Notes under the pieces: model-generated
What the model saw: the letters and a program-made list of their open reading frames with translations, nothing else
What the model was told of the DNA's origin: nothing
Databases searched by the model: none
From: Thermococcus sp.
Lineage (GTDB): Archaea; Methanobacteriota_B; Thermococci; Thermococcales; Thermococcaceae
DNA: 11,339 nucleotides
Direction of reading: 5' to 3'
Assembly: GCA_027065835.1 (NCBI GenBank)
Contig: JAMONK010000118.1
Location: forward strand, 1 to 11,339
Shown: piece after piece, positions 5,740 to 11,339 of the stretch
How positions within the stretch are numbered: the first letter of the stretch is position 1
Layout: every line of letters starts with the position of its first letter
Translations under genes and position numbers: made by a program

Positions 5740-7518
5740 ATGGTGGAGATAATAGACACGACGTTTAGGGACGCCCATCAGTCCCTCCTGGCCACGAGGC
5801 TTCAGACCCAGGATATGCTCCGTATAGCGGAGTCCATGGACAGAATAGGGTTCTACTCGATGGAGGTGTGGGGAGGGGCAACGTTTGACGTCTGCATCAG
5901 ATACCTCCGGGAGGACCCCTGGGAGAGGCTGAGGCTCCTGAGGGAACGGATAAGAAAGACGAAACTCCAGATGCTCATCAGGGGACAGAACCTCGTTGGC
6001 TACCGCCACTACCCCGACGATGTTGCGGAGAAGTTCGTGGAACTGGCCCACAGGAACGGGATAGACATCTTCCGCGTCTTCGATGCCCTCAACGACGTCA
6101 GGAATATGGAGACCGTGATAAAGAAAGCCAAAGAGGTCGGTGCCGAGGTCCAGGGGGCCATAGCGTACACCACGGGGCCGGTCTTCACCCTGGAGTACTA
6201 CCTTAAGAAGGTCGAGGAGCTCCTGGCCCTAGACGTTGACGTCATCACCGTAAAGGATATGGCAGGTTTGCTGACGCCCTGGAAGGCCTATGAACTCGTA
6301 AGCGAGATAAAGAAAACTTACGGGGTTCCAATAAACGTTCACACCCACGCAACCACCGGGATGGCGGTGGCCACTTACCTCAAGGCAATAGAGGGTGGAG
6401 CGGACTTTGTGGACACCGCGATAAGTCCCCTGGCGTTCGGAACCGCCCAGCCGGGAATACAGACGATATGGCACGCGATCCCCGAGACCCTTGGCCACCT
6501 AGACCGCGAACTGATCCACGAGGTATCGCGCTATCTCAAGAGACTCCTGGAGGAGAAGTACGGCGGACTGCTCCACAAAGAGACTCTCATGGTGAACCCA
6601 TACGTCCTCAAGTACCAGGTTCCGGGAGGCATGTACTCGAACCTGCTGGTCCAGCTGAGGGAAATGAAGGCCATAGACAAGCTGGACGAGGTGCTGCAGG
6701 AGATACCGCACGTGAGGGAGGACCTGGGCTGGCCGCCACTCGTGACCCCAACCAGCCAGATAGTGGGCACACAGGCCGTTCTGAACGTCCTGTTCGGCAG
6801 GTATGAACGCACGACGCAGGAGGTAAAGAACTACGTGAAGGGCCTCTACGGACGGCCGCCGGCCCCCATAAACGAGGAGATTAGGAGGAGAATCATCGGG
6901 GAGGAGGAACCCACCACCGAAAAACCGGCCAACCTGCTTGGTCCCAGGGTCGAGGAGTGCAGGAAGAAGCTTGAGGAACTCGGCTACCTTGAGGGGGAGG
7001 AGGACGTTGTAACCTACTGCCTGTTCCCGGAGGTGGCGGTCGAGTTCTTCAGAACAAGGCGGGAGGGAAGGACAAGGCCGGAAATCCCGCAGAAGGCCCA
7101 GAAGTTCAAAATATACGTGAACGGTGTTGAGTTCGAGGTTGGGGTTGAGGGAGTCGACCTTAGTGCACTCAAATACCTGCCCCAGACCCGGGGAACTCCC
7201 ATTTCCTCCAGCACCCCGGTAAGCACGGCGTCAACCCCCGCGTCGGTTTCTGTGGTGCCTGCTCCGGTTGCCCCGACGGCCCCGGCAGCGTCGGTTCCGA
7301 CGGGTGAGGGTGTTGTTACCGCCCCAATGCCAGGCAAGATTCTAAGAATCCTCGTAAAGGAGGGCGACGAGGTTAAGACAGGCCAAGGATTACTCGTACT
7401 CGAAGCCATGAAAATGGAGAACGAAATCCCAGCACCAAAGAACGGAATAATCAAAAAAATCCTAATCAAAGAAGGCGACACCGTCAACACAAACGACCCA
7501 CTAATAGAAATCGGGTGA
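5740..7518 (+). CDS. oadA: oxaloacetate decarboxylase alpha subunit with biotinyl domain
   Basis: Transfers CO2 from oxaloacetate to enzyme-bound biotin, giving pyruvate; carboxybiotin is then decarboxylated by OadB. The 592-residue protein has a DRE-TIM carboxyltransferase barrel (1-~270) with DTTFRDAHQS (6-15; Asp11 metal ligand), VKDMAG with the conserved Lys172, and the metal ligands His201 and His203 in HTHATTG. A conserved PYC/OADA region follows to ~475, then a Pro/Ala/Thr/Ser linker (~487-522) and a biotinyl domain (~524-592) with Lys558 in EAMKMEN. Start ATG 5740 has GGTGAT six bases before it; the GTG at 5731 is inside that site. Codon use changes sharply in the last ~180 bases. Without its partner it could be read as pyruvate carboxylase subunit B, but the adjacent oadB favours decarboxylase. 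Confidence 0.92.
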   Translation: MVEIIDTTFRDAHQSLLATRLQTQDMLRIAESMDRIGFYSMEVWGGATFDVCIRYLREDPWERLRLLRERIRKTKLQMLIRGQNLVGYRHYPDDVAEKFVELAHRNGIDIFRVFDALNDVRNMETVIKKAKEVGAEVQGAIAYTTGPVFTLEYYLKKVEELLALDVDVITVKDMAGLLTPWKAYELVSEIKKTYGVPINVHTHATTGMAVATYLKAIEGGADFVDTAISPLAFGTAQPGIQTIWHAIPETLGHLDRELIHEVSRYLKRLLEEKYGGLLHKETLMVNPYVLKYQVPGGMYSNLLVQLREMKAIDKLDEVLQEIPHVREDLGWPPLVTPTSQIVGTQAVLNVLFGRYERTTQEVKNYVKGLYGRPPAPINEEIRRRIIGEEEPTTEKPANLLGPRVEECRKKLEELGYLEGEEDVVTYCLFPEVAVEFFRTRREGRTRPEIPQKAQKFKIYVNGVEFEVGVEGVDLSALKYLPQTRGTPISSSTPVSTASTPASVSVVPAPVAPTAPAASVPTGEGVVTAPMPGKILRILVKEGDEVKTGQGLLVLEAMKMENEIPAPKNGIIKKILIKEGDTVNTNDPLIEIG

Positions 7519-7519
7519 T
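7514..7519 (+). promoter_or_regulatory. oadB ribosome-binding site overlapping oadA stop
   Basis: GGTGAT spans the oadA TGA and ends five bases before the oadB ATG. This arrangement suggests coupled translation of the two subunits. Confidence 0.6.
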
Positions 7520-7524
7520 GGGAC

Positions 7525-8664
7525 ATGACATCGTTCATCGACTTCTTCAACACCATGGGAGTGCTCCACCTGACGGTGGGGAACATCGTGATGATCATCG
7601 TGGGACTCACACTGGCGTATCTGGCGATCAGGTATAAGATGGAACCACTGCTGCTCCTGCCGATCGGCATCACTGCGGTCCTTGTAAACCTCCCCCTGAA
7701 CGGCATCGCCAACTGTTCGACCGTTGGGGGGCTGTGCTCCCAGCCGGGGCTACTGGATATCGTGTACCACTATCTTATCAAGACCGAGATAGTCCCACTG
7801 CTCATATTCTTCGGTCTCGGGGCGATGACCGACTTCGGACCGATGATTGCGGATCCTAAGACGGCCCTTATGGGTGCCGCTGCCCAGATAGGCGTGTTCG
7901 TGGCAATGCTCACGGCACTGGCACTCGGCTTCAACCTCCACCAGGCGGCGAGCATAGGTATCATCGGCGGCGCCGACGGACCGACGACCATCTACCTCAC
8001 CACGAAGCTTGCGCCGGAGATCCTGGCGGCAACGGCGGTGGCGGCCTACAGCTATATGAGTCTCGTGCCCCTCATACAGCCACCGATCATAAAGGCCCTG
8101 ACGTCACCGGAGGAGAGAAGAATCCGCATGGAGCAGCTGAGGCCAGTATCAAAGAGGGAGAAGATACTCTTCCCGATAATCACCATGATCGTCATCGGCC
8201 TCCTCGTCCCCAGTGCGGCACCGCTGATAGGTATGCTGATGATCGGTAACCTGTTCAGGGAGAGCGGCGTCGTCGAGAGGCTCAGCAAAGCAGCTCAGGA
8301 GGAGCTTATGAACATCGTGACCATCTTCCTGGGTCTCGGCGTTGGTTCAACCATGCGCGCCGAGAGCTTTCTAACGGCTCAGACACTTGAGATACTGGGT
8401 CTTGGGATAGTGGCCTTCGCCAGCGCCACCGCGGGAGGAGTACTCTTCGGAAAGCTCATGATGAAGCTCTCCGGAGGGAAGATAAACCCAATGATAGGCG
8501 CGGCTGGGGTTTCAGCGGTCCCGATGTCGGCAAGGGTCGTCCAGAAAATGGCCAGCGAGGAGGACCCCGGGAACTTCATCCTCATGCACGCAATGGGACC
8601 GAACGTCGCCGGTGTTATCGGTACCGCCGTTGTTGCCGGTGTTTTCCTGGCCCTTCTGGGCTGA
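7525..8664 (+). CDS. oadB: Na+-translocating decarboxylase beta subunit
   Basis: Integral membrane subunit of the Na+-transporting carboxylic acid decarboxylases: it decarboxylates carboxybiotin on the alpha subunit and exports Na+. The 379-residue protein is hydrophobic throughout with about nine to eleven membrane segments. The key motif GGADGPT is at 148-154, where Asp151 corresponds to the essential Na+-site Asp203 of Klebsiella OadB. The [15 protein letters not shown] block (319-333) retains Asn321, Gly325 and Ser330 at the spacing of Asn373, Gly377 and Ser382. It lies six bases after oadA, so both form one operon. No small gamma subunit follows: the next gene is a CBS protein behind a terminator and a new promoter. 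It could also serve methylmalonyl-CoA decarboxylase, whose beta subunit is homologous. Confidence 0.93.
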   Translation: MTSFIDFFNTMGVLHLTVGNIVMIIVGLTLAYLAIRYKMEPLLLLPIGITAVLVNLPLNGIANCSTVGGLCSQPGLLDIVYHYLIKTEIVPLLIFFGLGAMTDFGPMIADPKTALMGAAAQIGVFVAMLTALALGFNLHQAASIGIIGGADGPTTIYLTTKLAPEILAATAVAAYSYMSLVPLIQPPIIKALTSPEERRIRMEQLRPVSKREKILFPIITMIVIGLLVPSAAPLIGMLMIGNLFRESGVVERLSKAAQEELMNIVTIFLGLGVGSTMRAESFLTAQTLEILGLGIVAFASATAGGVLFGKLMMKLSGGKINPMIGAAGVSAVPMSARVVQKMASEEDPGNFILMHAMGPNVAGVIGTAVVAGVFLALLG

Positions 8665-8668
8665 CTTT

Positions 8669-8687
8669 AAGTTTTAACCTTTTTTCA
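8669..8687 (+). terminator. T-rich terminator after oadB
   Basis: AGTTTTAACCTTTTTTCAT follows the oadB stop within about 15 bases and probably ends the oadA-oadB transcript. Confidence 0.55.
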
Positions 8688-8718
8688 TGTTCTTGAGAAA
8701 TGTTCGAGCATCCAAATG

Positions 8719-8732
8719 AAAACCTTAAATAG
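8719..8732 (+). promoter_or_regulatory. BRE/TATA promoter of CBS gene
   Basis: AAAACCTTAAATAG is a good Thermococcus BRE/TATA element. Initiation near 8752 leaves a leader of about 17 bases containing GGTGGTGA (8758-8765), three bases from the ATG. Confidence 0.6.
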
Positions 8733-8768
8733 GGGAAAGGTGCTTTAACCTAAAAGCGGTGGTGAAAA

Positions 8769-9614
8769 ATGCGAGTTAAAACTCTGATGACGGCAGATCC
8801 AGTTGTAATAGAACTTCCGGCTACGAGGGGCTACGCACTTGAACTCTTCAAGAGGTACAAGGTTAGGGCGTTCCCTGTTGTTCACAGGGACAAGGGGACC
8901 CTCGTTGGGGTTATAAGTATCAAAAACGTTCTCCTGCATCCTGATGAGGATCAACTCGCAATGCTCGTGAGGAGGGACGTTCCTGTCGTTCACCCGGATG
9001 ATGACCTGAAAAAGGCCGTCCGAAAAATGCTCGAGATCGACTACCGCAGGGTTGTCGTGGTGGACTCCGAAGGAAAGGTCGTCGGCATACTCACCGTCGG
9101 GGACATAGTGCGCCGCTACCTCTCAAAAAACGAGAAACTAAAGGGGATCTCGGTCGAACCCTACTACCAGAAGAACGTCGGTGTGGTGTGGCAGGGGACC
9201 CCATTAAAAGCGGCCCTTAAGGCCTTGCTCCTGTGCAATGCCATGGCAATCCCCGTTATCGACGACGACGGAAGCCTCGTTGGGATGGTGGATGAGACAG
9301 ACCTCCTGAAAGATGGGGAGGTAATAAGGGTCATGAAGAACAGCCCTCTGGCGGCACTGAGCGAGGAGGAGTGGATGCTGGAAAGCAACCCCACGCTGCT
9401 CTTTGAGAAGGCCGAACTCCAGCTCCCCAAAAAGCCGGTTGGGGACATAATGAACAGTGAGCTCATCGTTGCAACCCCCCACATGAGCGTCTACGATGTT
9501 GCTCAGAAGATGGTTCAGCACCGCATAGAACAGCTCCCCGTTATCAAAGGCGAGGGCGAGCTGATAGGAATAGTCAGGGACATGGACCTAATGAGGGTCC
9601 TTCTCGGAAAGTGA
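8769..9614 (+). CDS. protein with four CBS domains
   Basis: Made almost entirely of four CBS domains, i.e. two Bateman modules, which typically bind adenine nucleotides or S-adenosylmethionine and sense energy state. Domains fall at about 1-60, 64-120, 127-190 and 223-281 of 281 residues, each ending in a typical strand-turn-helix (VGVISIKNVL, VGILTVGDIV, VGMVDETDLL, IGIVRDMDLM). A linker of about 30 residues, rich in Glu and Leu, separates the third from the fourth. No catalytic domain, membrane segment or DNA-binding domain is attached, so it probably acts by binding a partner or as a ligand sensor; the ligand cannot be read from sequence. It has its own promoter and a clear GGTGGTGA ribosome site. 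Old annotations often call such proteins IMP dehydrogenase-related, which is misleading: only the CBS part is shared. Confidence 0.9.
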   Translation: MRVKTLMTADPVVIELPATRGYALELFKRYKVRAFPVVHRDKGTLVGVISIKNVLLHPDEDQLAMLVRRDVPVVHPDDDLKKAVRKMLEIDYRRVVVVDSEGKVVGILTVGDIVRRYLSKNEKLKGISVEPYYQKNVGVVWQGTPLKAALKALLLCNAMAIPVIDDDGSLVGMVDETDLLKDGEVIRVMKNSPLAALSEEEWMLESNPTLLFEKAELQLPKKPVGDIMNSELIVATPHMSVYDVAQKMVQHRIEQLPVIKGEGELIGIVRDMDLMRVLLGK

Positions 9615-9621
9615 CGCAACA

Positions 9622-9633
9622 TCTTTTTAATTT
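9622..9633 (+). promoter_or_regulatory. TATA box of homoserine dehydrogenase gene
   Basis: TCTTTTTAATTT lies about 28 bases before the ATG at 9656, so transcription should start within a few bases of it. The same T-run may terminate the upstream CBS gene. Confidence 0.45.
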
Positions 9634-9655
9634 CGATAGTATCTAGGTGTTTTTC

Positions 9656-10660
9656 ATGGACGTTAAGGTCTCAATTTTCGGGTTTGGTAACGTTGGAAGG
9701 GCCACGGCCAGGGTTCTGCTCAAGAAGGCGGGATTTATCCAGCGGAGATACGGGCTGGAGTTTAAGGTGGTGAGCATAACCGACAGGAGTGGGACGCTCT
9801 GGATGCCGGAGGGGATAGACCTGAGGGAAGCGCTGACGGTCAAGGAATCCCTCGGGAGGATCTCAGCATGGACGAACGATTACGAACTCTACGATATGGG
9901 GCCGAAGGAAGCGGTCCGGGATGTGGGGGCGGATATCGTTGTTGACGTCACAAACGAGGTAAACGCCCACGAATGGCATCTCCTCGCACTCCGGGAGGGA
10001 AAAGCGGTTGTCACCAGCAACAAACCACCTTTGGCCTTTCACTACGGGAAACTAACCAAAGAGGCCGAGAGAAGGGGCCTGCCGTACCTCTTCGAGGCCA
10101 CCGTCATGGCGGGGACTCCGATAATAACCCTCCTCCGGGATGGTCTGCTGGGGGACTCCGTCGAGAGGATCGAAGCGGTCCTCAACGCGACCACGACCTT
10201 CATCCTAAGCGAGATGGAGAGGGGGGCCACGTTTGAGGCTGCGCTCAAGAGGGCCCAAAAACTCGGAATAGCGGAGAGGGACCCTCGCGGCGACATACTC
10301 GGCATCGACGCGGGGTACAAGGCCACAATACTGCACTGCATCGCGTTTGAACCGATGACCTTCGATAATGCGGAGGTCAGCGGGATAGTTGAGGTTACGG
10401 AAGGGAAAATTAAGAGGGCAGGGAAGAGCGGAAAGACGGTAAGACTCGTCGCAACAGTGGAGAAGGGGACGGTAACCGTTGAACCCCGGGAAGTGCCGCT
10501 TGGGAGTCCACTTGCGGTTGAAAGCCACGAGAACGCGGCGGTGATAAAGACGGACCTCCTTGGAGAGCTGGTCATCAAAGGGGCTGGGGCAGGCCTGAAG
10601 GAGACGGCCAGCGGTGTGGTGAGCGACGTAGTGAAGGCTTCACTGAGTCTCAGCGGGTAA
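9656..10660 (+). CDS. hom: homoserine dehydrogenase
   Basis: Reduces aspartate semialdehyde to homoserine with NAD(P)H, the branch point towards threonine and methionine. The 334-residue monofunctional enzyme has no fused aspartokinase and no C-terminal ACT domain, so feedback control through ACT is not expected. The N-terminal Rossmann fold shows GFGNVG (9-14). The catalytic residues match the family: Lys123 in SNKPPLA, Glu207, Asp213, Asp218 and Lys222 in DPRGDILGIDAGYK. The loop LNATTTFIL (176-184) departs from the common NGTTNYIL. Start: the frame begins at GTG 9647, but ATG 9656 is preferred because it gives the usual N-terminus just before the first strand and has AGGTG six bases upstream, as well as a TATA box at leaderless distance. 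Other threonine genes are not in the window. Confidence 0.94.
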   Translation: MDVKVSIFGFGNVGRATARVLLKKAGFIQRRYGLEFKVVSITDRSGTLWMPEGIDLREALTVKESLGRISAWTNDYELYDMGPKEAVRDVGADIVVDVTNEVNAHEWHLLALREGKAVVTSNKPPLAFHYGKLTKEAERRGLPYLFEATVMAGTPIITLLRDGLLGDSVERIEAVLNATTTFILSEMERGATFEAALKRAQKLGIAERDPRGDILGIDAGYKATILHCIAFEPMTFDNAEVSGIVEVTEGKIKRAGKSGKTVRLVATVEKGTVTVEPREVPLGSPLAVESHENAAVIKTDLLGELVIKGAGAGLKETASGVVSDVVKASLSLSG

Positions 10661-10663
10661 TCC

Positions 10664-10677
10664 AAACTTTTTTAATC
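10664..10677 (+). promoter_or_regulatory. TATA element / T-run before ASCH gene
   Basis: AAACTTTTTTAATC lies just after the homoserine dehydrogenase stop and about 35 bases before the ASCH ATG. It can serve both as terminator of the first gene and TATA box of the second, a compact arrangement also seen at 9622-9633. Confidence 0.45.
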
Positions 10678-10706
10678 CACCCGTCGTTTACTTGGCCGGT
10701 GAAAGC

Positions 10707-11231
10707 ATGGAGCACGTGATAGCGCTCCACCAGGTCTACGCGGAGCTGATATTCCGGGGACTGAAGACGGTTGAGGTCAGGAAAAAGAAGGCCTTCGATG
10801 AGGGTGACATCGTCTTCCTCTACATAGCGCGGGGAAACCCCTACGAGCTGAGAGACACGCTGAGGAGGCTCGGCCTCCACGAGGAGCAGACGTTAACGAG
10901 AAAGGGAACCATCGCGGGAGGATTTGAAGTCGGCGAGGTCATAAAGGCCGATCTCGAGACACTCTGGGAGATGGCAAAGGATACGAGCGGCCTAACCCTC
11001 GTCCACGGCGAGAACGGGAAGAAGTGGCTGAGCAATTACATCACCGACTACGGCTACGTCTTCACCATCGAGAGGCCCTTCCTATTCAGGGAGCCGATGA
11101 GCAGGGAGGAGATGAAGGAGCGCTACGGGATCCACGTAGAGGGGATAATTCACCTGTCGAGAAAAACAAGAAAGCCGTGGGTGAAGGCCCTGATAGAGGA
11201 TTTGCTCGCGAGGGAAGCAGTTTATCTCTGA
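10707..11231 (+). CDS. ASCH-domain protein
   Basis: A 174-residue protein whose first ~125 residues form an ASCH domain, a PUA-like beta-barrel linked to RNA or modified-nucleoside binding. Visible marks are IALHQVYAELIFRGLKTVEVR (5-25), where the G-x-K-T-x-E-x-R pattern lines the ligand pocket in characterised relatives, then DEGDIVFLYIAR (31-42) and the barrel strand GGFEVGEVI (71-79). Bacterial ASCH protein YqfB hydrolyses N4-acetylcytidine using Lys and Glu in comparable places; whether this protein is an enzyme is unknown. Residues 126-174 are a charged helical extension beyond the usual domain. Start is the ATG at 10707 with GGTGA four bases upstream; the TTG at 10692 is rejected. Its 3' end overlaps the convergent gene at the right edge by ten bases. 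Confidence 0.8.
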   Translation: MEHVIALHQVYAELIFRGLKTVEVRKKKAFDEGDIVFLYIARGNPYELRDTLRRLGLHEEQTLTRKGTIAGGFEVGEVIKADLETLWEMAKDTSGLTLVHGENGKKWLSNYITDYGYVFTIERPFLFREPMSREEMKERYGIHVEGIIHLSRKTRKPWVKALIEDLLAREAVYL

Positions 11232-11339
11232 TCCTCGTTCTCCTCGGGCTCCACCTTGACGTAGGGGCCGAGGCTGAGGCTATCAATTTCCTCCTGGGTG
11301 AGAAGCCTGCTCTTAACTTTCTCGCCGACGAGGTCACTG
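11222..11339 (-). CDS. C-terminal end of unrecognised gene (partial)
   Basis: A minus-strand frame enters from the right edge and stops with TAA at 11224-11222, giving the last 38 residues of a protein; the start lies outside the window. The fragment includes KSRLLTQEEIDSLSLGPYVK and ends in an acidic tail EPEENEDQR. Codon use (GAG, AAG, CTC) is like that of the neighbours and the other minus frames are less gene-like. The stop overlaps the end of the ASCH gene in a tail-to-tail arrangement. I do not recognise the family from this piece. Confidence 0.6.
   Translation of the reverse strand, partial: SDLVGEKVKSRLLTQEEIDSLSLGPYVKVEPEENEDQR

Noticed and set aside
7245..7310. repetitive Pro/Ala/Ser/Thr stretch as a DNA repeat
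   Set aside because: This is the flexible linker before the biotinyl domain of OadA, a normal feature of the family rather than a repeat element.
7014..7712. 232-codon minus-strand open frame
   Set aside because: It is antisense across the oadA-oadB junction, where both real genes have conserved active-site motifs.
1..11339. tRNA, rRNA, CRISPR, insertion sequence or C/D-box RNA
   Set aside because: No cloverleaf-like stretches, regularly spaced direct repeats, transposase motifs or paired box C/box D signals were found by reading; a covariance-model scan would be needed to exclude small RNAs.

Overview
The window looks like chromosomal DNA of a hyperthermophilic archaeon of the order Thermococcales, most likely a GC-rich Thermococcus. 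The evidence is the close resemblance, from memory, of several proteins to characterised Thermococcus/Pyrococcus ones (AlaX-M, the aspartate transporter GltTk, the 281-residue class I aldolase), a Thermococcales-specific CGP-CTERM surface anchor, a Thermococcales glycolytic motif in front of the aldolase gene, AT-rich TATA elements about 25-40 bases before most starts, GGTGA/GGAGGT ribosome-binding sites and oligo-T terminators. No database search was possible; family assignments rest on motifs and recall.

Layout. Bases 1-300 hold no confident gene: the first ~120 bases are about 27% G+C, followed by a possible C-terminal gene scrap that stops three bases from alaX. From 302 to 4565 four genes lie on the minus strand (transcribed right to left): a Na+-coupled aspartate transporter, a biotin-protein ligase, a duplicated secreted CGP-CTERM surface protein, and the trans-editing enzyme AlaX. 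Most appear to have their own promoter. A 214-base divergent control region (4566-4779) separates them from plus-strand genes running from 4780 to 11231: fructose-bisphosphate aldolase, an oxaloacetate decarboxylase alpha/beta pair (oadA-oadB), a four-CBS-domain protein, homoserine dehydrogenase and an ASCH-domain protein. The C-terminal end of an unrecognised minus-strand gene enters from the right edge and overlaps the ASCH gene tail to tail.

How the genes may work together. The biotin-protein ligase is expected to biotinylate the C-terminal lysine of OadA, encoded about 2.5 kb away. OadA plus the membrane subunit OadB would couple oxaloacetate decarboxylation to Na+ export, and the neighbouring GltTk-type transporter would spend that Na+ gradient on aspartate uptake. 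Aspartate is the precursor of the homoserine made by homoserine dehydrogenase, and the aldolase connects to central carbon flow. This metabolic grouping is an inference from function and position; only oadA-oadB is a clear operon.

Most of the window is ordinary core metabolism. The points most worth a second look are the low-GC left edge with its gene scrap, the two-fold repeat in the CGP-CTERM protein, an abrupt change of codon use in the biotinyl domain of oadA, the glycolytic operator at the aldolase gene, and two adjacent GC-rich palindromes in the divergent control region. I found no convincing new defence or mobile system.
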